Assembly: GCF_964355755.1 (NCBI RefSeq) | Contig: NC_092674.1 | Coordinates: forward strand, 22,780,001-22,844,000 | DNA: 64,000 nucleotides | Source of the DNA: Antedon mediterranea | Taxonomy: Eukaryota; Echinodermata; Crinoidea; Comatulida; Antedonidae | Direction: 5' to 3' | Part shown: positions 36,113 through 48,204 of the stretch, one piece after another | Layout of the letters: the number at the start of each line of letters is the position of its first letter | Numbering within the stretch: position 1 is the first letter of the stretch | Made by a program: the position numbers and the translations under genes | The notes under the pieces: generated by a model | The model's database searches: none | Told to the model about the DNA's origin: nothing | The model's input: only the letters and a program-made list of their open reading frames with translations

Positions 36113-38677
36113 TTTATTTGTAGTAATCTTCTATAAGCTTAGGTGGCAAAAAGATGTTCACATTTGACAGATATTTTGGATATTTTAAAGAGCTATATTT
36201 GTAGAACTTTTAGCGCGAACCCTTTTACTCACTACTTTATACTTGCTGTACTGACAGTAAAAACTCTAAAGCCTCGACTTATAGCTTAGAATTATATATT
36301 TACGACTTTTAGCGTTCTATTATTCTTTTACAATTATTCTTCTAGTAGGCTAAGAGGATGTTTTATGGTGATCTATAAAACTATAATTTGTTCACAATTT
36401 CAATGAAATAAGAAATGTTATTACTAATATGATATAGTTTCGAATTATTTTTATTAGGATATCTGTATACATCTCGTCAAAAATATAACTTTAAGAGTTC
36501 ATAATGTACTATGTTGAAACTAGAATCACTCAAAAAGTGACGTCATACTGTACGGTAACCAATATATATTTTTACTAAGGTCAAATAATCTAGGCTTATA
36601 TTACTTTCGTAAATTGTTAATAAGATGGATTCATTTTTACGACTCAACAGCTTGCTATGTCGGCCGGTTGATTGGTTGATTGTTTGGTTGGTTTGGTTGG
36701 TCGGTTGGTCGGTCGGTCGGTAAACACTAACTCAAATTTGCGCACGCGCGTGCAGCCATGTATATGGCCTTGTTGTTAATTATGTTAACTTAAACAGCCA
36801 ATGTCTATGATGCCTATTTAATATTAGCTTACAACATATCTAAATAATTATATTGCTTTCCTCTTCTTTCAGACAGACTTCTGTGCAGTGCCACGCAATA
36901 GGCCGGTGAATAATGCGACTAAAAAACATAGTGTTGCTAAGTAAATGCACCGTCTCTGCTCTGCTAAATGCAACTTTGCCTCTCTGAACAAAACAAATCA
37001 GCTTAAGAACATTATTATGTGTAGGCCTTTAACGCAAAGAAAAGGATGACTTCTCTGTCAATGGTCTTTTAAAGAATACATGACATAAAAAGTTAATCTT
37101 TTAAAGTGCAATAGTATATTTATTTTACAATCTTAATTGTGCTGCAAAAATCACTAGTTACAAGTTATAAGAAAACATACAGAGAATTCGTCACTACGCA
37201 ATACTTTATAATGCGCACTATTTACTTATAAGGTTAACATTGCGGCTACCAGTACAAACCATACTTTAATGACTATTGATTATCGATGGTTTGTATTCAA
37301 CTAGGTCGTCGCGTAATTAGCTTATAAATTTTAGCAAATATCATTCCTTCTTTCTTGCACTACATAAAATGGGTTTTAAAATGAAATATTCTGTTTTATA
37401 ACTGCTATAAATTTCTTTAATAACGACGTAACATGAATTGATATATACGCTATAAATTGTTCTACTCAGACTTATAATATATACAAATTCGATCCTTTGT
37501 ACTGTATAGACTATAATAAATAACATATAATAGATGTTTGCCACAAGTGATTGTGTACCGTATCTCATGCGACAATACACACAGAATGTATATGAAATAT
37601 ACAAATGCCATATTGCTTGTATCCAAGATGCTGCACTCTCACATTCGGATAGAACGTAAAGTCATTGGTTCCGTGTACATACAATTATCTTTCTTTCTTT
37701 CTTTATCTTTTTATTTCGGAATATCATGGTGACATAATATTATATCCATAGCAAAAGAGAGAGAAAAAAAATCTTAATCTAACAGCTCATAGAACAAAAA
37801 CAAAGATATGTAAATATATAAAAAATTATAAAAATGTGCACGATAATGAATTTGTTTTCCTGACATAGTGTAACATAATCAACTTTTTTTCAATTCAACA
37901 GTAAATGTTATTCTTCATACATATTTCTAATTTCTCCCCATGTCAAAAGCTAAATTCATACGTACTTTATGACGCATTCTCGGACTTTCCTTATTCGGAA
38001 CGACGGGTATTGATCTTACGCCATACTTTATGTATTATGCATTACATCATTCATTAGTAGGGATTTTACGAAACAGGACGGTTAGGGGAGGACACGACGG
38101 ACATCCTTTGTTCGCAAGAGCGTCAAATCATATACAGTCAACAACAGTCCGTTTTGTTAGTTACGCACCCTGCGACCGGCAGTATCTCTCTCCCTTCCCT
38201 GTCTCACGGCACGGTGTCCTTCTGAATCGCTTGGCTCTGGTGATACAGTCTTCCTAGCTAGGGGCCTTGCATTCAAACGCCGAGCAAAATGTATTGCTTT
38301 AACACAACCATTTTAACCCAATAACAATGTCATTTCATTAAAAAATTAAATTAGAAGTTAAAATGTTTATTTAGAGTTTCGAAAATTCCACCTTTAAGTT
38401 TCTCCATTATTTAACAACACGTCTGCCTCTTCCATTTCGTGAAACGGAACAAGTGTGAATATAGCTTTATCCATAAAACGTGAAAAGGCAATTGCCGAAA
38501 CTGTAAATTTCCCACAGAAATAATGCTGACAATCAATATATACAGGTGAAAAGAAACAATTAGAAAATGCTGCAGTATTCATAATAACGAGATCAACAAA
38601 GGTAAATCTAAAATTACTTTTCTGAAGATAACTATTTGTAATAATTTACGATTCGAAAATACTTTCCGGCTAGAAAG
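36113..38677. other. Spacer between genes II and III
   Basis: Holds a GGTC-tract repeat (36638-36776) and a TGACGTCA site near 36538. A less AT-rich patch lies at about 37975-38290; it is possibly SINE-like, but no clear Pol III boxes were seen. It must contain the gene III promoter and the gene II 3' end. No coding exon recognised. Confidence 0.5.
36638..36776. repeat. GGTC-tract dispersed repeat, short copy
   Basis: A GGTTGG/GGTCGG tract is followed by GGTAAACACTAACTCAAATT, GCGCACGCG and GCAGCCATGTATATGGCCTT. The core is nearly identical to 61080-61200. Confidence 0.7.
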
Positions 38678-38901
38678 TCAAGGAGTACTTTCCACTTCGA
38701 AACGAACAGCTTGCGAGTTTTCAACAGTAGCATTTGTTGTCAAATGACAGCCTTGCTTGTCGAGTTTAAACCCCAAACATCCATCCTCGTGTAGGCACTT
38801 TATTCCACATCTTATGCAGCTTCGTTCAATGTTTAAAAGGTTTATATCTGACTGACATCCACTGGTATGCTTGTACGGCTTGTAATAGGCACAGGATCCA
38901 C
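38678..38901 (-). CDS. Gene II exon 6: PAN-like domain
   Basis: Acceptor ATTATAG and stop TGA at 38680-38678. It encodes SCAYYKPYKHTSGCQSD, RSCIRCGIKCLHEDGCLGFK and GCHLTTN, eight cysteines in a PAN/apple-like order. Confidence 0.85.
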
Positions 38902-41900
38902 CTATAATAATTTTCAAAAAACACTTTATAAAACATTTTGAATTTTGGACACGTGCTATATTTGAAAATGTGTGTAGTTGATCGCTTTCTTGTAGATGCT
39001 TTAATTTTAGAATGTATTTTTTTTTTCTGAGCTCTGTTCTGGATTGACCTACTAGCATAGTTTAAAACAATATTTTTGTTTGCGTTTTCTACACTGCATT
39101 AATTAGTAGGGGAAGTACCCCGGTGGAAGAGAAGGGGGTTACCATTCAGACCTGCCGTTGTAGGCAGACGAATAAGGTTTATCGCAAATAGCTTGCACAA
39201 TGCATGATGGGAAGGGTTTGGGAGCAAACGTCACGACGCGTACGTACAAACAACAAATCACGTACGTACGCGTTGTGACGTTTGCTCCCAAATCCTTCCT
39301 ACCATACATCGCACACGCTATTTGCGATAAACCTTATGAGCGCCGTAACTCCATTATGCAGTTACATCTGCCGAATACTGCTGTGAGATACAGTATATTC
39401 ATTCGATATTCTGATACCGACCGATACTCCCACGTACTTCCATCCTAACTTTCTCCCTCATGTCTAGAACCACCCTGGATAATCTTACCAATAAAATTAA
39501 ATAAAAAGAAACTTGCATTTAATTTGTTCCTGGTCTTCATTTACTGACCCGCTGTTTGAGTTTCCTGTATCAACTTTACAAAAAAAATGTAAGACATTTG
39601 AATGACATAATTAAAGGTTACATTAGTAGATTTTGTTCAAATGCATTGTAAAGAAATTCTATGTTGCCAGACTACATTATTCAGCTCCATGGATTTATTT
39701 TGTATAGTTAAATTAAATCTATCATAATAGAATTGAATGTTTATAAAAATTATTTTCAAAAGTTATTTTCCAGAGACTCTAAACCGGCCAAAACGATAAT
39801 AATATATACTATAAATTGCAAAGTACAAGTGGTGCAGGCAGATCCATATAATAACATAGTTGTGATGGTGCAGGGCCCTCATAAAGAAACAAACCATTGG
39901 ATAGCAAAAGACAACCCATGTAATATGCAGTGTACAATTGTCGCCAGCAATTATTTGATTTCACACGCACAGAGCGAACAGCGTAAACTTGCCTAAGTAG
40001 TCCGATGATTTGTAGACAAACCATGGCCTTTCGGATCTGACAAGCAATGAAGTACGAAGGGAGGTAAAATCGTTGTCAAGAAAATGAATATCTGCTACGC
40101 ATCAATAACACTTTCCTGTCACTCATGCCGGTTTATTTAGCACGTACCTATTTCGATTATCAAACGATCTTGCTCAGAAGTAGTTGTCACTGGATCAACT
40201 ATACCAAGATGATTGCCATTTACGTCGTATTTGCTAATGCCGTAGTCGAAATCTCTCACATAAATATGCTGAGCAAGTGGGTTAAATGATACGTCGTTAG
40301 CTCCACTGTAATTTTCAAGAATCAACATGCTGTCAGTGCCGTCATAGCGAATTGATCTGATTTGTTGGTCCACCAAAACGACCCAATATATTTTCAAATC
40401 TATATAGTAAATGCATGAGAAATGTTTACTTAATTTACTTTATTTATAGTCTAGGGCACAAATCTGAAATAAGGCCAAGAAACATAGCCAGATATCCTAA
40501 TCAATCCCTTCTGATCACTCTAGGCCCTGTTGACACTTAAAGTTTTGATGCCTAATTTCAAAATGGCCGCCAATTTAAATAAAATGAGCATAAAATCAGA
40601 TCTAAATAAGATAGATGCACGAACTTTGTGTCTAAACACATGTACTTCAGACAAGGAATCCATTCGGCCCTGTTAACACTTCAGTTATTACTAAACTTAA
40701 ACAATTATTTTATTACTAAAACACTATAATGACATGACATAACTCCTGTGGTTACTACCGATATAATTAAATACAAATATGTTTACACATGGAATAATAT
40801 CAACGAAAGTATTCCTTCTTAGAGAAAAATGGATAATTTGGTATAGTCCGAAACATCTGAAACAGACGGTTATGTAAACAACCGTTTTTTCATTGCGTCT
40901 ATCTCCGGATTAAGCATAATTTGCTTCTAGATTAATTTAATTTTTTTGGGTGAACAATACCCTACCTAAACTTTGTTTCTGATTAGTTTTATTATATATT
41001 ATTATAATTTATGATAAATTATTACTTGTTGTATCGATTGTCAAGCTGTCGCAGCTGGTTTGTGTAACTTGTATTCGTTCCATAAGTGCTTTTGACAAAA
41101 TGTATTTGATGTTGCGTTTGTATTCGCAGTACACAACGTATCTAGAGAAACATTGACATGTCGTAAATGTTGTCAACACCATAACATTACACCAATATGA
41201 ATGTATATTGGTATGGCAAATCCTTTGTTGTTTGTTTTTTTGGTATAGTTGTTCTTTCTTCCGTCCTTGCTGGTACTATTTGGTTATTTCTGTAGGCCTA
41301 CAGTATGTGTGGATGTTCCCCAGTTGGAATCGCTTAAATAAAATCGTGATTTAGAGTTCTACTCTAAACTAAAACACCATCTTGTTTAAAATATTACAAA
41401 TCGGAAGAAAATAAATTTAAAATAGCTACCAAGATAAGATTTAAGAGCTTAGTTATGTTATTTAAATAGAAGAGCGGTCCATAATAAGCCTCTTAACGAA
41501 CACATTGCAACTGCACCAATCTATATATAAATTTACGTAAGGGCAAAATTCGGTAAATCGCGCCTTACTTTTAGAATTTTTACTCGATGGTATGTAAAGT
41601 TGGTTCGTACTTTCGGTACTGATTTTAACCACCTGATGTAACCCTGTTTACTAATTAAATTAAGTTAGATAATTAGTTATTGACGATTAAAACGAATTTA
41701 GGTTCAAAGATTTGCCCCAAATAGGGGTGTTTTCCGATCGTGGTATACACTGTCTAATGGATGTCCATCTTGAAAAATACCCGCCACAAAAATGCGAGGA
41801 GGCTTCGCATTTTCCTATCTCCTCCTACGATAATTGTTTTTAATAGCTGAAAACCGGTTGAGCAGCTCGAGTACAGTATCATAATGTTGAAGACAGGCCG

Positions 41901-44900
41901 ATTTTCTTTAAAAAAATACTATTTTGATAGATTTAATATACGTTTATACAAATGTATTGATTTGCGAAGAATGGAACATTCCAATCTCTGTGTCGTTCCA
42001 CAAGTTTCTATTCCCTCAGGCGTCGTAAAGGAAAGTACTGTATACTCATAACAGAAATTCGATCCATTTTTTTTTCAATCTGTGCTGCAGAGGTTGGATA
42101 TAATTTTTTTTAAACGGATAATGAGCTAGCGTTTTCAGTCGCAGTATATTTATGTACAAATCTTTATTATTGCAGTTAAACCACCCACATCATCACCCTT
42201 CCCTCACTGGCATGAGTAGCGTTGTAAAGCCAGTAGAGGATAGGCCTACAGTGCATCACATGCCCTAAACGCAGAACAACTTTGGTGGGTAGGGTAGGAA
42301 CCAACTTAAGTATGAATTAGCTCTAAGAAACAATTGAAAACCATTAGGCCTACTAATTAAGTTGAGTTAGATAATTTAATATTTATTGAAGATTAAATCG
42401 AATTTATGATTTGCCTCGAATAGAGGTGGTTTTCACAAATTGTTATACATTATATAAACATATACACGTCGTAGTGATGTGTCGTTATACACGTACTGTA
42501 CTTTTCAATCGACTAGGACGGTGATAGTTTAAAAAAAGTATTACATCGCAATGTTTTACTGTGTTTAGTGGTATATTATTTGTAAAACATGAAAACAATT
42601 AATATTTCGTTACTAAATAAATAAAGAATAAATAGATAAAGAATATATTTAAAAACTGTTCCTCTTTGCACCATCCTCTTCCCCATCCCTCAACCCTAAT
42701 TTTACATATAAAACACAAATTAAGTTTGTTTAAATTTGACTTAAACAATTGGTCTCATTTTGTGACAAGTTTCTTTTTCGGAAGTAATTCCCAGGGTGCT
42801 AATTTTAGTTGAGTACATAAATCACAGTGTCTATTTATTCGTTCCTGTAAACGACATGTATTATTGTCCTGCGGTACGTAGGCCTACATTTGAAATCGCC
42901 AGTTTTTTAACGCTGACATTATTAGTATTCGAGAACCATCTGTGGGCACGACCTAGATGGTACGCGAGCGAAGCGAGCGTACCATCTAGTCTGTATAATT
43001 TGTTAAACTGTATAATTAAACATTACCCATTGTTGTAATCCACCTGTACATCTATAATTATAGCAATCTCACTGAACAATGTCATATCGGTCTGTGTATC
43101 CATGTCATATACGTTCATACCGTTAAAAGCGTCACCGTAGTAAATTTTCCTTTCATGAGGACTTATGTCGATTCCTCTTATAGCTAAAAAGGATGGTAAA
43201 AGCATGAAGGAAATAGTATAATATTCTATTTTGTTTATGATGAATAAAAGACCATTACATTTAAAAAAAATACTAGTATTGCAATTGTGTCACTACTGAC
43301 AACATACAACAAAAATTACTGTTTTAACAAAATGTAAAAATGATGCAAAATGCAAAATAATGTATTTGAAGACGAGAAATTAATTTTCTCTTTCTGGGAA
43401 CGAATAAAGATTATACTTGATACTTGATACTTGAAAATGTATTTAGGTAATATTATTTCTGAAGTATGAATTGGTAATGAAAAAAGTAAATTACACATTC
43501 AGTTCTTCCACTCTTTTAAACCGCCAAATCTCTTGATAAGTAGCCTATACTAAACCAATTACGCACGCCTTTCTTCATCCATACTTTATATAATCTTGGA
43601 TCACAGTTATATTATACTCTTTTTTTGCAACAGTTTAAAAAGATTTGTTTCTGATTGCACTTTGCTGCTTTCTATTTATAGGAGATAGTTCACCTTCCTA
43701 TATAGAGAGAAAAAAACTAATAGAACATCAGCAAACTTACCTTTATTGAGAACAGTTTCTTCATTGAGATCTACTAACGATACTCTTTTTAATGCACTAT
43801 TGTCGGCCCAGTAAATCATATCATTGCTGGCATCAAATGCTATTTCGTATACATAAGCTATAGTTATCGGTAGTTGTTTCAAAGTACCGACTGTGTCCTC
43901 GGAAATATCCCCATCCATGTCGGTATAGGTATAACTTATTGATCGACCAGCTATAGACGTTACAATGATAACACTTTCTGTCAGTATAAGAATAATTTTA
44001 TTATTACTTGTCTAAAATAGGAAATTCACTTTAGCTTTAACTTTTTTTGTTGTGAATAAAACGTCCGTTAAGTTAAGCTCTGTCTACACTACTAAACTTG
44101 TAACAGCAAAATGTTATGTACCCATATATACACGACAACGTCATCACATGTTAGGGTACATCACACTCTTTTAGTTTGGTAGTGTAGACAAGGCATTAGA
44201 CTAGAATTAATTCAAATCTATTTCCTAAAATTACTTTGTATTTTGACCGCACTAAGAAAAAGCGTGCTGAAAGATTTAAACTCCAAAAAACATTTTTTTT
44301 AATTGCTTCTCTTTCAAAGTAGAGAACTGGAAATAAGCAATCCGAAGATACCAGCTAGTTCGGTTTACGATACCGAAAAAAGACATCGAAAAGATGTAAC
44401 AACAAAATAAAATGCATATACTACTCGATGGGGTTGGTAATAAAAGAGAAATCCTCATATAATTGTTTTATTTCAGAAAGATATCTCAAAGATTTGCCGA
44501 CGTATCGGTTGGTTTATGAAATGTGCATATACCTTCACAGATGTATTAAAATGTTGCAGTAGGCACGCGAGACATGCATCATCGATTTTCTTTTTAGTTA
44601 TTGCATTAATAAAAATCTATCTTTTCATATGCTTCGTGCTAACAACGTATTTTTCTTTCCAGTTCATTTTTAATAGTATGATCAATATTATGACATTCAA
44701 AATTATCAATTTATGTTTACCTAATTACTTATTATTTTATTCACAGGTCACACTTTACACGTGTATATATCAGTATAGCGATAGTTTGTTAATACTTCAT
44801 ATTGGGCTATTCTGCCTTGAATTACGAAAAGGCGTTATCTCAATTTTTGGTCAAAACCACCCTACTACCAAACTTTTTTTACTTGTTTAAATTTACCCAA

Positions 44901-47007
44901 ATTATATTTTTTAATATTAGTACTTTAAATGATATGCCTATGCTATTTAAAAAATATACTGTACAAATATGCCGAAAAGTTCTGTGCAGTCGTGCCTTGA
45001 ATGTTTTGATATTGAACACTGTGTAATGGATGTTCATCTTGAAAAATACCCGCACACAATAATACGCGGATACTTCGCATTTACATATATCCTTCTACGA
45101 TAATTGTTTTAATAGCTGAAAACCGATTTAACAGCTCGAGTTCAGCATCATAATGTTGAAAACAGGCCGATTTTCCTTAAAAAATATTATTTTGATAGAT
45201 TTAATATACGTTTATACAAATGTATTGATTTTCGATTAATGGAACATTCCAATCTCCCAGTTTCCCAAGGCAATCTAACATGTTGAGTGCAACAAATTGG
45301 AAACAGATGTTTTTGTTTTTTAAATGGTCAGATGTGATAAGAGATCAAAATTTGATCATAATACTTTTGTCACTCATCCCGATGATATGCAAATTAGCCT
45401 AAATATGCAAATTAGGGTGAAATTACAATAATTATCAAAATATCTTTAAAACTCCTAGACAGAGAGAGTTGATTATTTCACCAATTTATTCAGAATGTAT
45501 ATATTTATATTTGCTCTAATGAAACATTTTACGAAAAAAATGATAAATGGAACAATCCAATCTCTCATCTCTCAAGTATTTAGTTACTGAGAGGATAAAA
45601 GAATATATTTAAAAATTGTTCCTCTTTTCACCCATCCTCTTCCCCATCCTTCACAAAACACAAGTTGGGTTTGACTCATTTTGGAAGTAATTCCCGGGTG
45701 CTAATTTTAGTTGACTACATACGAATCACCGTGTATATTTACTTTTTAATGTAAACATGTATTTTATTGTCTTGTGGTACGTACATTTGAAATTGCTTTT
45801 TTTTTTTCGCTGAATTTACTATGTGTATTCGAGAACCATCTCTGGGCACGATCTAGATGGTACGCGAGCGTAGTCAATGAAATATAATAATATAATAAAC
45901 CTAAATGTATTTATTTATTTTTACATCAAATGTGTACAACGTGTACAATCAATACGTCGAGAGGATTATTGATTATCAAAAATGTGTATCTCAGGATATC
46001 ACGTAATTCGTCACGAACATTTCACATTAAATTAAGTAAACATGAGTTTAAATTCAATTAATTTATTTATAACTTTAATAAATATTTGTTTACATGTTAA
46101 TCATGAATTTTGTTATAATAACATGAGTTGATGGTACAATACACAATAACGTTTAGAAAGTTCTCCTTACTATCTCTAGCAAAATGATTATTTCTAGAAA
46201 TTGAAAAGAGTAAATGGGTTCCTGCGAGTAGATCTTATAACATAACGTATAGTTTTGATGACGCAAGGCCCTCTTAAAAGACTATTATTTTTAGACCCAC
46301 CTGCTAGTGTTAAAAGATAAGACAGTCTTAAAGTAACAAGTAAACAGAAATTGCATTTTCTCGAGAACTATTTGTCCCAAATACTTCATTTATCTACAAG
46401 AAGCAAGAGTTATTGGGCTATTCTTCGAAAAGATGTTATCTCAATTTTCGGTCGTAGGCCTTCGGTCGTCAAAAGCACCCTACTACCAAACTGTTGTTAC
46501 TTGTTTTAATTTACCCAAATTATTTTTTAATATTAGTACTTTAAATGATATGCCTATGCTATTTTTAAAATATACCGAAAAATTTTATGCAGTCGTGCCT
46601 TGGATATTTTGATATTTGACCCACAACCGTCCAATCAAATGACAGGAATTTATTTAGGTGTTTCATAATATTGTATATTATTTAAATATCGTGTATTTGT
46701 ACATTTGTTTACGAACTGACGTACTGTGGGTCTTTTTCAAAATGGCTGAACAGGATAGACTAATACCCTTACCAAGCTTGCATTTTATTATATTGGAAAA
46801 TCCTCACCCGTTCGTAGGTCATGCATCAGTTTTGAGAGCGTTTTCGGGGTTTTAATTCATTGGCAAATTCAAACCCCTTTTTAAAAATCGATTTTCTAGC
46901 CCATAGAATATAAGAAAAATTTAAAAATAGTGGAAAATATACTCACTTGAGTTTGCGGTTCTGCAAAATAAAACCAGATAATACACAAACATTCTGAAAT
47001 AACTCAT
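38678..47007 (-). CDS. Gene II: secreted YWTD-propeller/PAN-like protein
   Basis: Six exons: 47007-46947 (signal peptide), 43977-43741, 43183-43027, 41141-41026, 40399-40148 and 38901-38678. They sum to 1047 nt, 348 aa plus stop. Introns follow the same phase pattern as gene I (1,1,2,1,1). Blade strands are MIYWAD, KIYYGD, YVVYC, KIYWVV and HIYVRD. The propeller is very diverged from genes I and III, although exon lengths 157 and 116 nt are unchanged. The PAN-like domain is about 93 percent identical in DNA to that of gene I. Introns 1 and 3 carry Helitron DNA, and another Helitron begins 86 bp upstream of the ATG. Secreted; function unknown. Confidence 0.8.
39172..39337. repeat. 166-bp near-perfect hairpin element
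   Basis: Arms of 76 bp (39172-39247 and 39262-39337) start ATAAGGTTTATCGCAAATAG and are inverted, with a 14-bp loop and only about ten mismatches. The centre is CpG-rich (GACGCGTACGTAC). It lies in gene II intron 5. It looks like a fold-back MITE; a transcript would form a long RNA hairpin. Confidence 0.8.
40148..40399 (-). CDS. Gene II exon 5
   Basis: A 252-nt phase-1 exon, acceptor CTATATAG, donor GTACGT. It encodes LKIYWVVLVDQQIRSIRYDG and HIYVRDFDYGISKYDVNG, the last propeller blades. Confidence 0.85.
41026..41141 (-). CDS. Gene II exon 4
   Basis: A 116-nt exon, acceptor TCTCTAG, donor GTAATA. It encodes GYVVYCEYKRNIKYI and CDSLTID, which align with GYIYFC and CDGLSVD of the paralogues. 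The exact 116-nt length and phase 2-to-1 pattern support it despite low similarity. Confidence 0.78.
41520..42989 (+). mobile_element. Complete non-autonomous Helitron (1470 bp)
   Basis: The 5' end is TCTATATATAAATTTACG with host A before it. The 3' end is a perfect 13-bp stem (42953-42965 and 42977-42989, CTAGATGGTACGC) finishing in CTAG with host T at 42990. 5'-TC, a 3' hairpin, CTRR and insertion between A and T are Helitron hallmarks. No Rep/helicase frame. It lies in gene II intron 3, ending 37 bp from exon 3. Confidence 0.82.
43027..43183 (-). CDS. Gene II exon 3
   Basis: A 157-nt exon, acceptor TTTTTAG, donor GTAATG, encoding IRGIDISPHERKIYYGDAF and ending VQVDYNNG. Its donor lies 37 bp from the Helitron end. 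Confidence 0.83.
43741..43977 (-). CDS. Gene II exon 2
   Basis: A 237-nt phase-1 exon, acceptor ACTGACAG, donor GTAAGT, encoding SISYTYTDMDGD and MIYWADNSALKRVSL. Confidence 0.85.
44073..44197. mobile_element. MITE of the GTCTACACTA family
   Basis: TTAAGCTCTGTCTACACTAC and GTAGTGTAGACAAGGCATTA are inverted ends of a 125-bp element in gene II intron 1. Confidence 0.65.
44795..45015. repeat. Direct repeat flanking the intron-1 Helitron block, copy 1
   Basis: TATTGGGCTATTCT through CAGTCGTGCCTTG recurs at about 46412-46615 with moderate divergence. The two copies bracket the Helitron-derived block between them. Confidence 0.7.
45020..45868 (+). mobile_element. 5'-truncated Helitron with broken 3' hairpin
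   Basis: Begins within the Helitron at AATGGATGTTCATCTTG and runs to CTAGATGGTACGCGAGCG. The right half of the terminal hairpin is absent, replaced by TAGTCAATGAAATATA, which also follows the copy at 52062-52576. It includes a segment with two ATGCAAAT octamers (45387, 45405) that the complete copy lacks. Confidence 0.65.
45869..46295 (+). repeat. Sequence shared downstream of two Helitron ends, copy 1
   Basis: About 420 bp starting TAGTCAATGAAATATA and ending near GACGCAAGGCCCTC is shared with 52577-52976. In both places it directly follows a Helitron end lacking its right hairpin arm. Confidence 0.7.
46412..46615. repeat. Direct repeat flanking the intron-1 Helitron block, copy 2
   Basis: Second copy of the roughly 200-bp segment at 44795-45015. 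Confidence 0.7.
46947..47007 (-). CDS. Gene II exon 1: signal peptide
   Basis: ATG at 47007 opens MSYFRMFVYYLVLFCRTANS, a hydrophobic secretion signal, ending AACTCAA before donor GTGAGT. The sequence and the upstream region match gene I exon 1. Confidence 0.8.
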
Positions 47008-47046
47008 TTTTAACAATTTGATGTTCATTCTGTTCTGCTTTGCGCT

Positions 47047-47092
47047 CTTTGGTCGAATGCAAATTGAAATGGCATACGTTCAAATTGTATTA
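47047..47092 (-). promoter_or_regulatory. Conserved proximal upstream region of gene II
   Basis: TCGAATGCAAATTGAAATG, about 45-65 bp upstream of the ATG, is nearly repeated upstream of gene I (60320-60368). It contains an octamer ATGCAAAT at 47057-47064. A Helitron begins at 47093, just beyond. Conservation between paralogues suggests regulation or simply shared descent. Confidence 0.35.
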
Positions 47093-47645
47093 TCTATATA
47101 TAAATTTACGTAAGGGCAAAATTCGGTAAATCACGCGTTACTTCTAGAATGTTTACTCGATGGTATATACAGTTGGTTCGTAATTTCGTTAATGATTTTA
47201 ACCACCTGATGTAACCCTGTTTACTAATTAAACTGAGTTAGATAATTAGTTATTGACAATTAAAACGAATCTAGGTTCAACGATTTGCCCCAAATAGGGG
47301 TGTTTCCCGATCGTGGTATACACTGTCTAATGGATGTCCATCTTGAAAAATACCCTCTCACAATAATACGAGGATGCTTCGCATTTATCTATCTCCTTCC
47401 ACGATAATTGTTTTTTTATAGCTGAAAACAGATTGAACAGCTCGAGTTGATGATCATCATGATGTTGAAGACAGGTCGATTTTTTTTTTAAATACTATTT
47501 TGATAGATTTGATATACGTTTATACAAATGTATTGATTTGCGATGAATGGAACATTCCAATCTCTCAGTCTCTCAGTTAGGCTAGACAATCTAACATGTT
47601 GAGTGCAACAAATTGCAAACAGAGATTTTTGTTTTTTAATGTCAA
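47093..47645 (+). mobile_element. Helitron, 5' part
   Basis: Starts TCTATATATAAATTTACG after host A at 47092 and follows the complete copy to about 47580, then CTAACATGTTGAGTGCAAC as in 45280-45335. No 3' hairpin was found. It sits 86 bp upstream of the gene II start codon. Confidence 0.7.
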
Positions 47646-48044
47646 ATAATAGCTAATTAATGACTAATTATTACACGCACTTAATATTTAATAGTGTAAG
47701 TTTGTTCCACACATAAAACAGCATTTAATTCCAAAAATTGTAATACAATTATATTGGAAAGTTAGATTTTTATTGGTAATTGAGATTTATATTATTTGGA
47801 CTAAATATTACTGTAAAAACAGCATTCACAAACTATCGCGGAAAAATACTTAATCATTTGCAATTTTGTTCAAATTTGGTACAAGCATTTTATATGTATT
47901 TATTCATTTTTGGTAGAAAAATTGGGCATTTTACTAAGATTTTAGATTGTTTTTTCTTCATTTAATAATCTTGTTTCTCATTGCTATTATATTTGTTTAC
48001 TAGGCCTAGTACATATCCAAATGAACTCAGTGCATGATCATTAA

Positions 48045-48200
48045 AGATGTATTGTCTCTTCGACTAATTCCAAAAAAAATTGTAAACAAATATTTTGAAA
48101 AAAAGTGGGTCATTTTGAAGTATCATAATAGTTATTAACTTTCACCAAAAATTTGAATATTTTGACATTTATTTTTTGTGTTTCAAGGGACAATACATCT
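48045..48200. mobile_element. TTAA-flanked MITE, short form
   Basis: AGATGTATTGTCTCTT and AAGGGACAATACATCT ends, 156 bp, flanked by TTAA at 48041-48044 and 48201-48204. Same family as 8404-8859. Confidence 0.8.
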
Positions 48201-48204
48201 TTAA

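Noticed and set aside
37975-38290. Possible tRNA-derived SINE
   Set aside because: Weak A-box and B-box-like words (TGGCTCTGG, GCATTCAAACGCC) but no clear fold, tail or second copy in the window.
39733-39996. 87-codon plus-strand frame in gene II intron 5
   Set aside because: Antisense inside a supported intron, with no domain or homologue in the paralogous introns.
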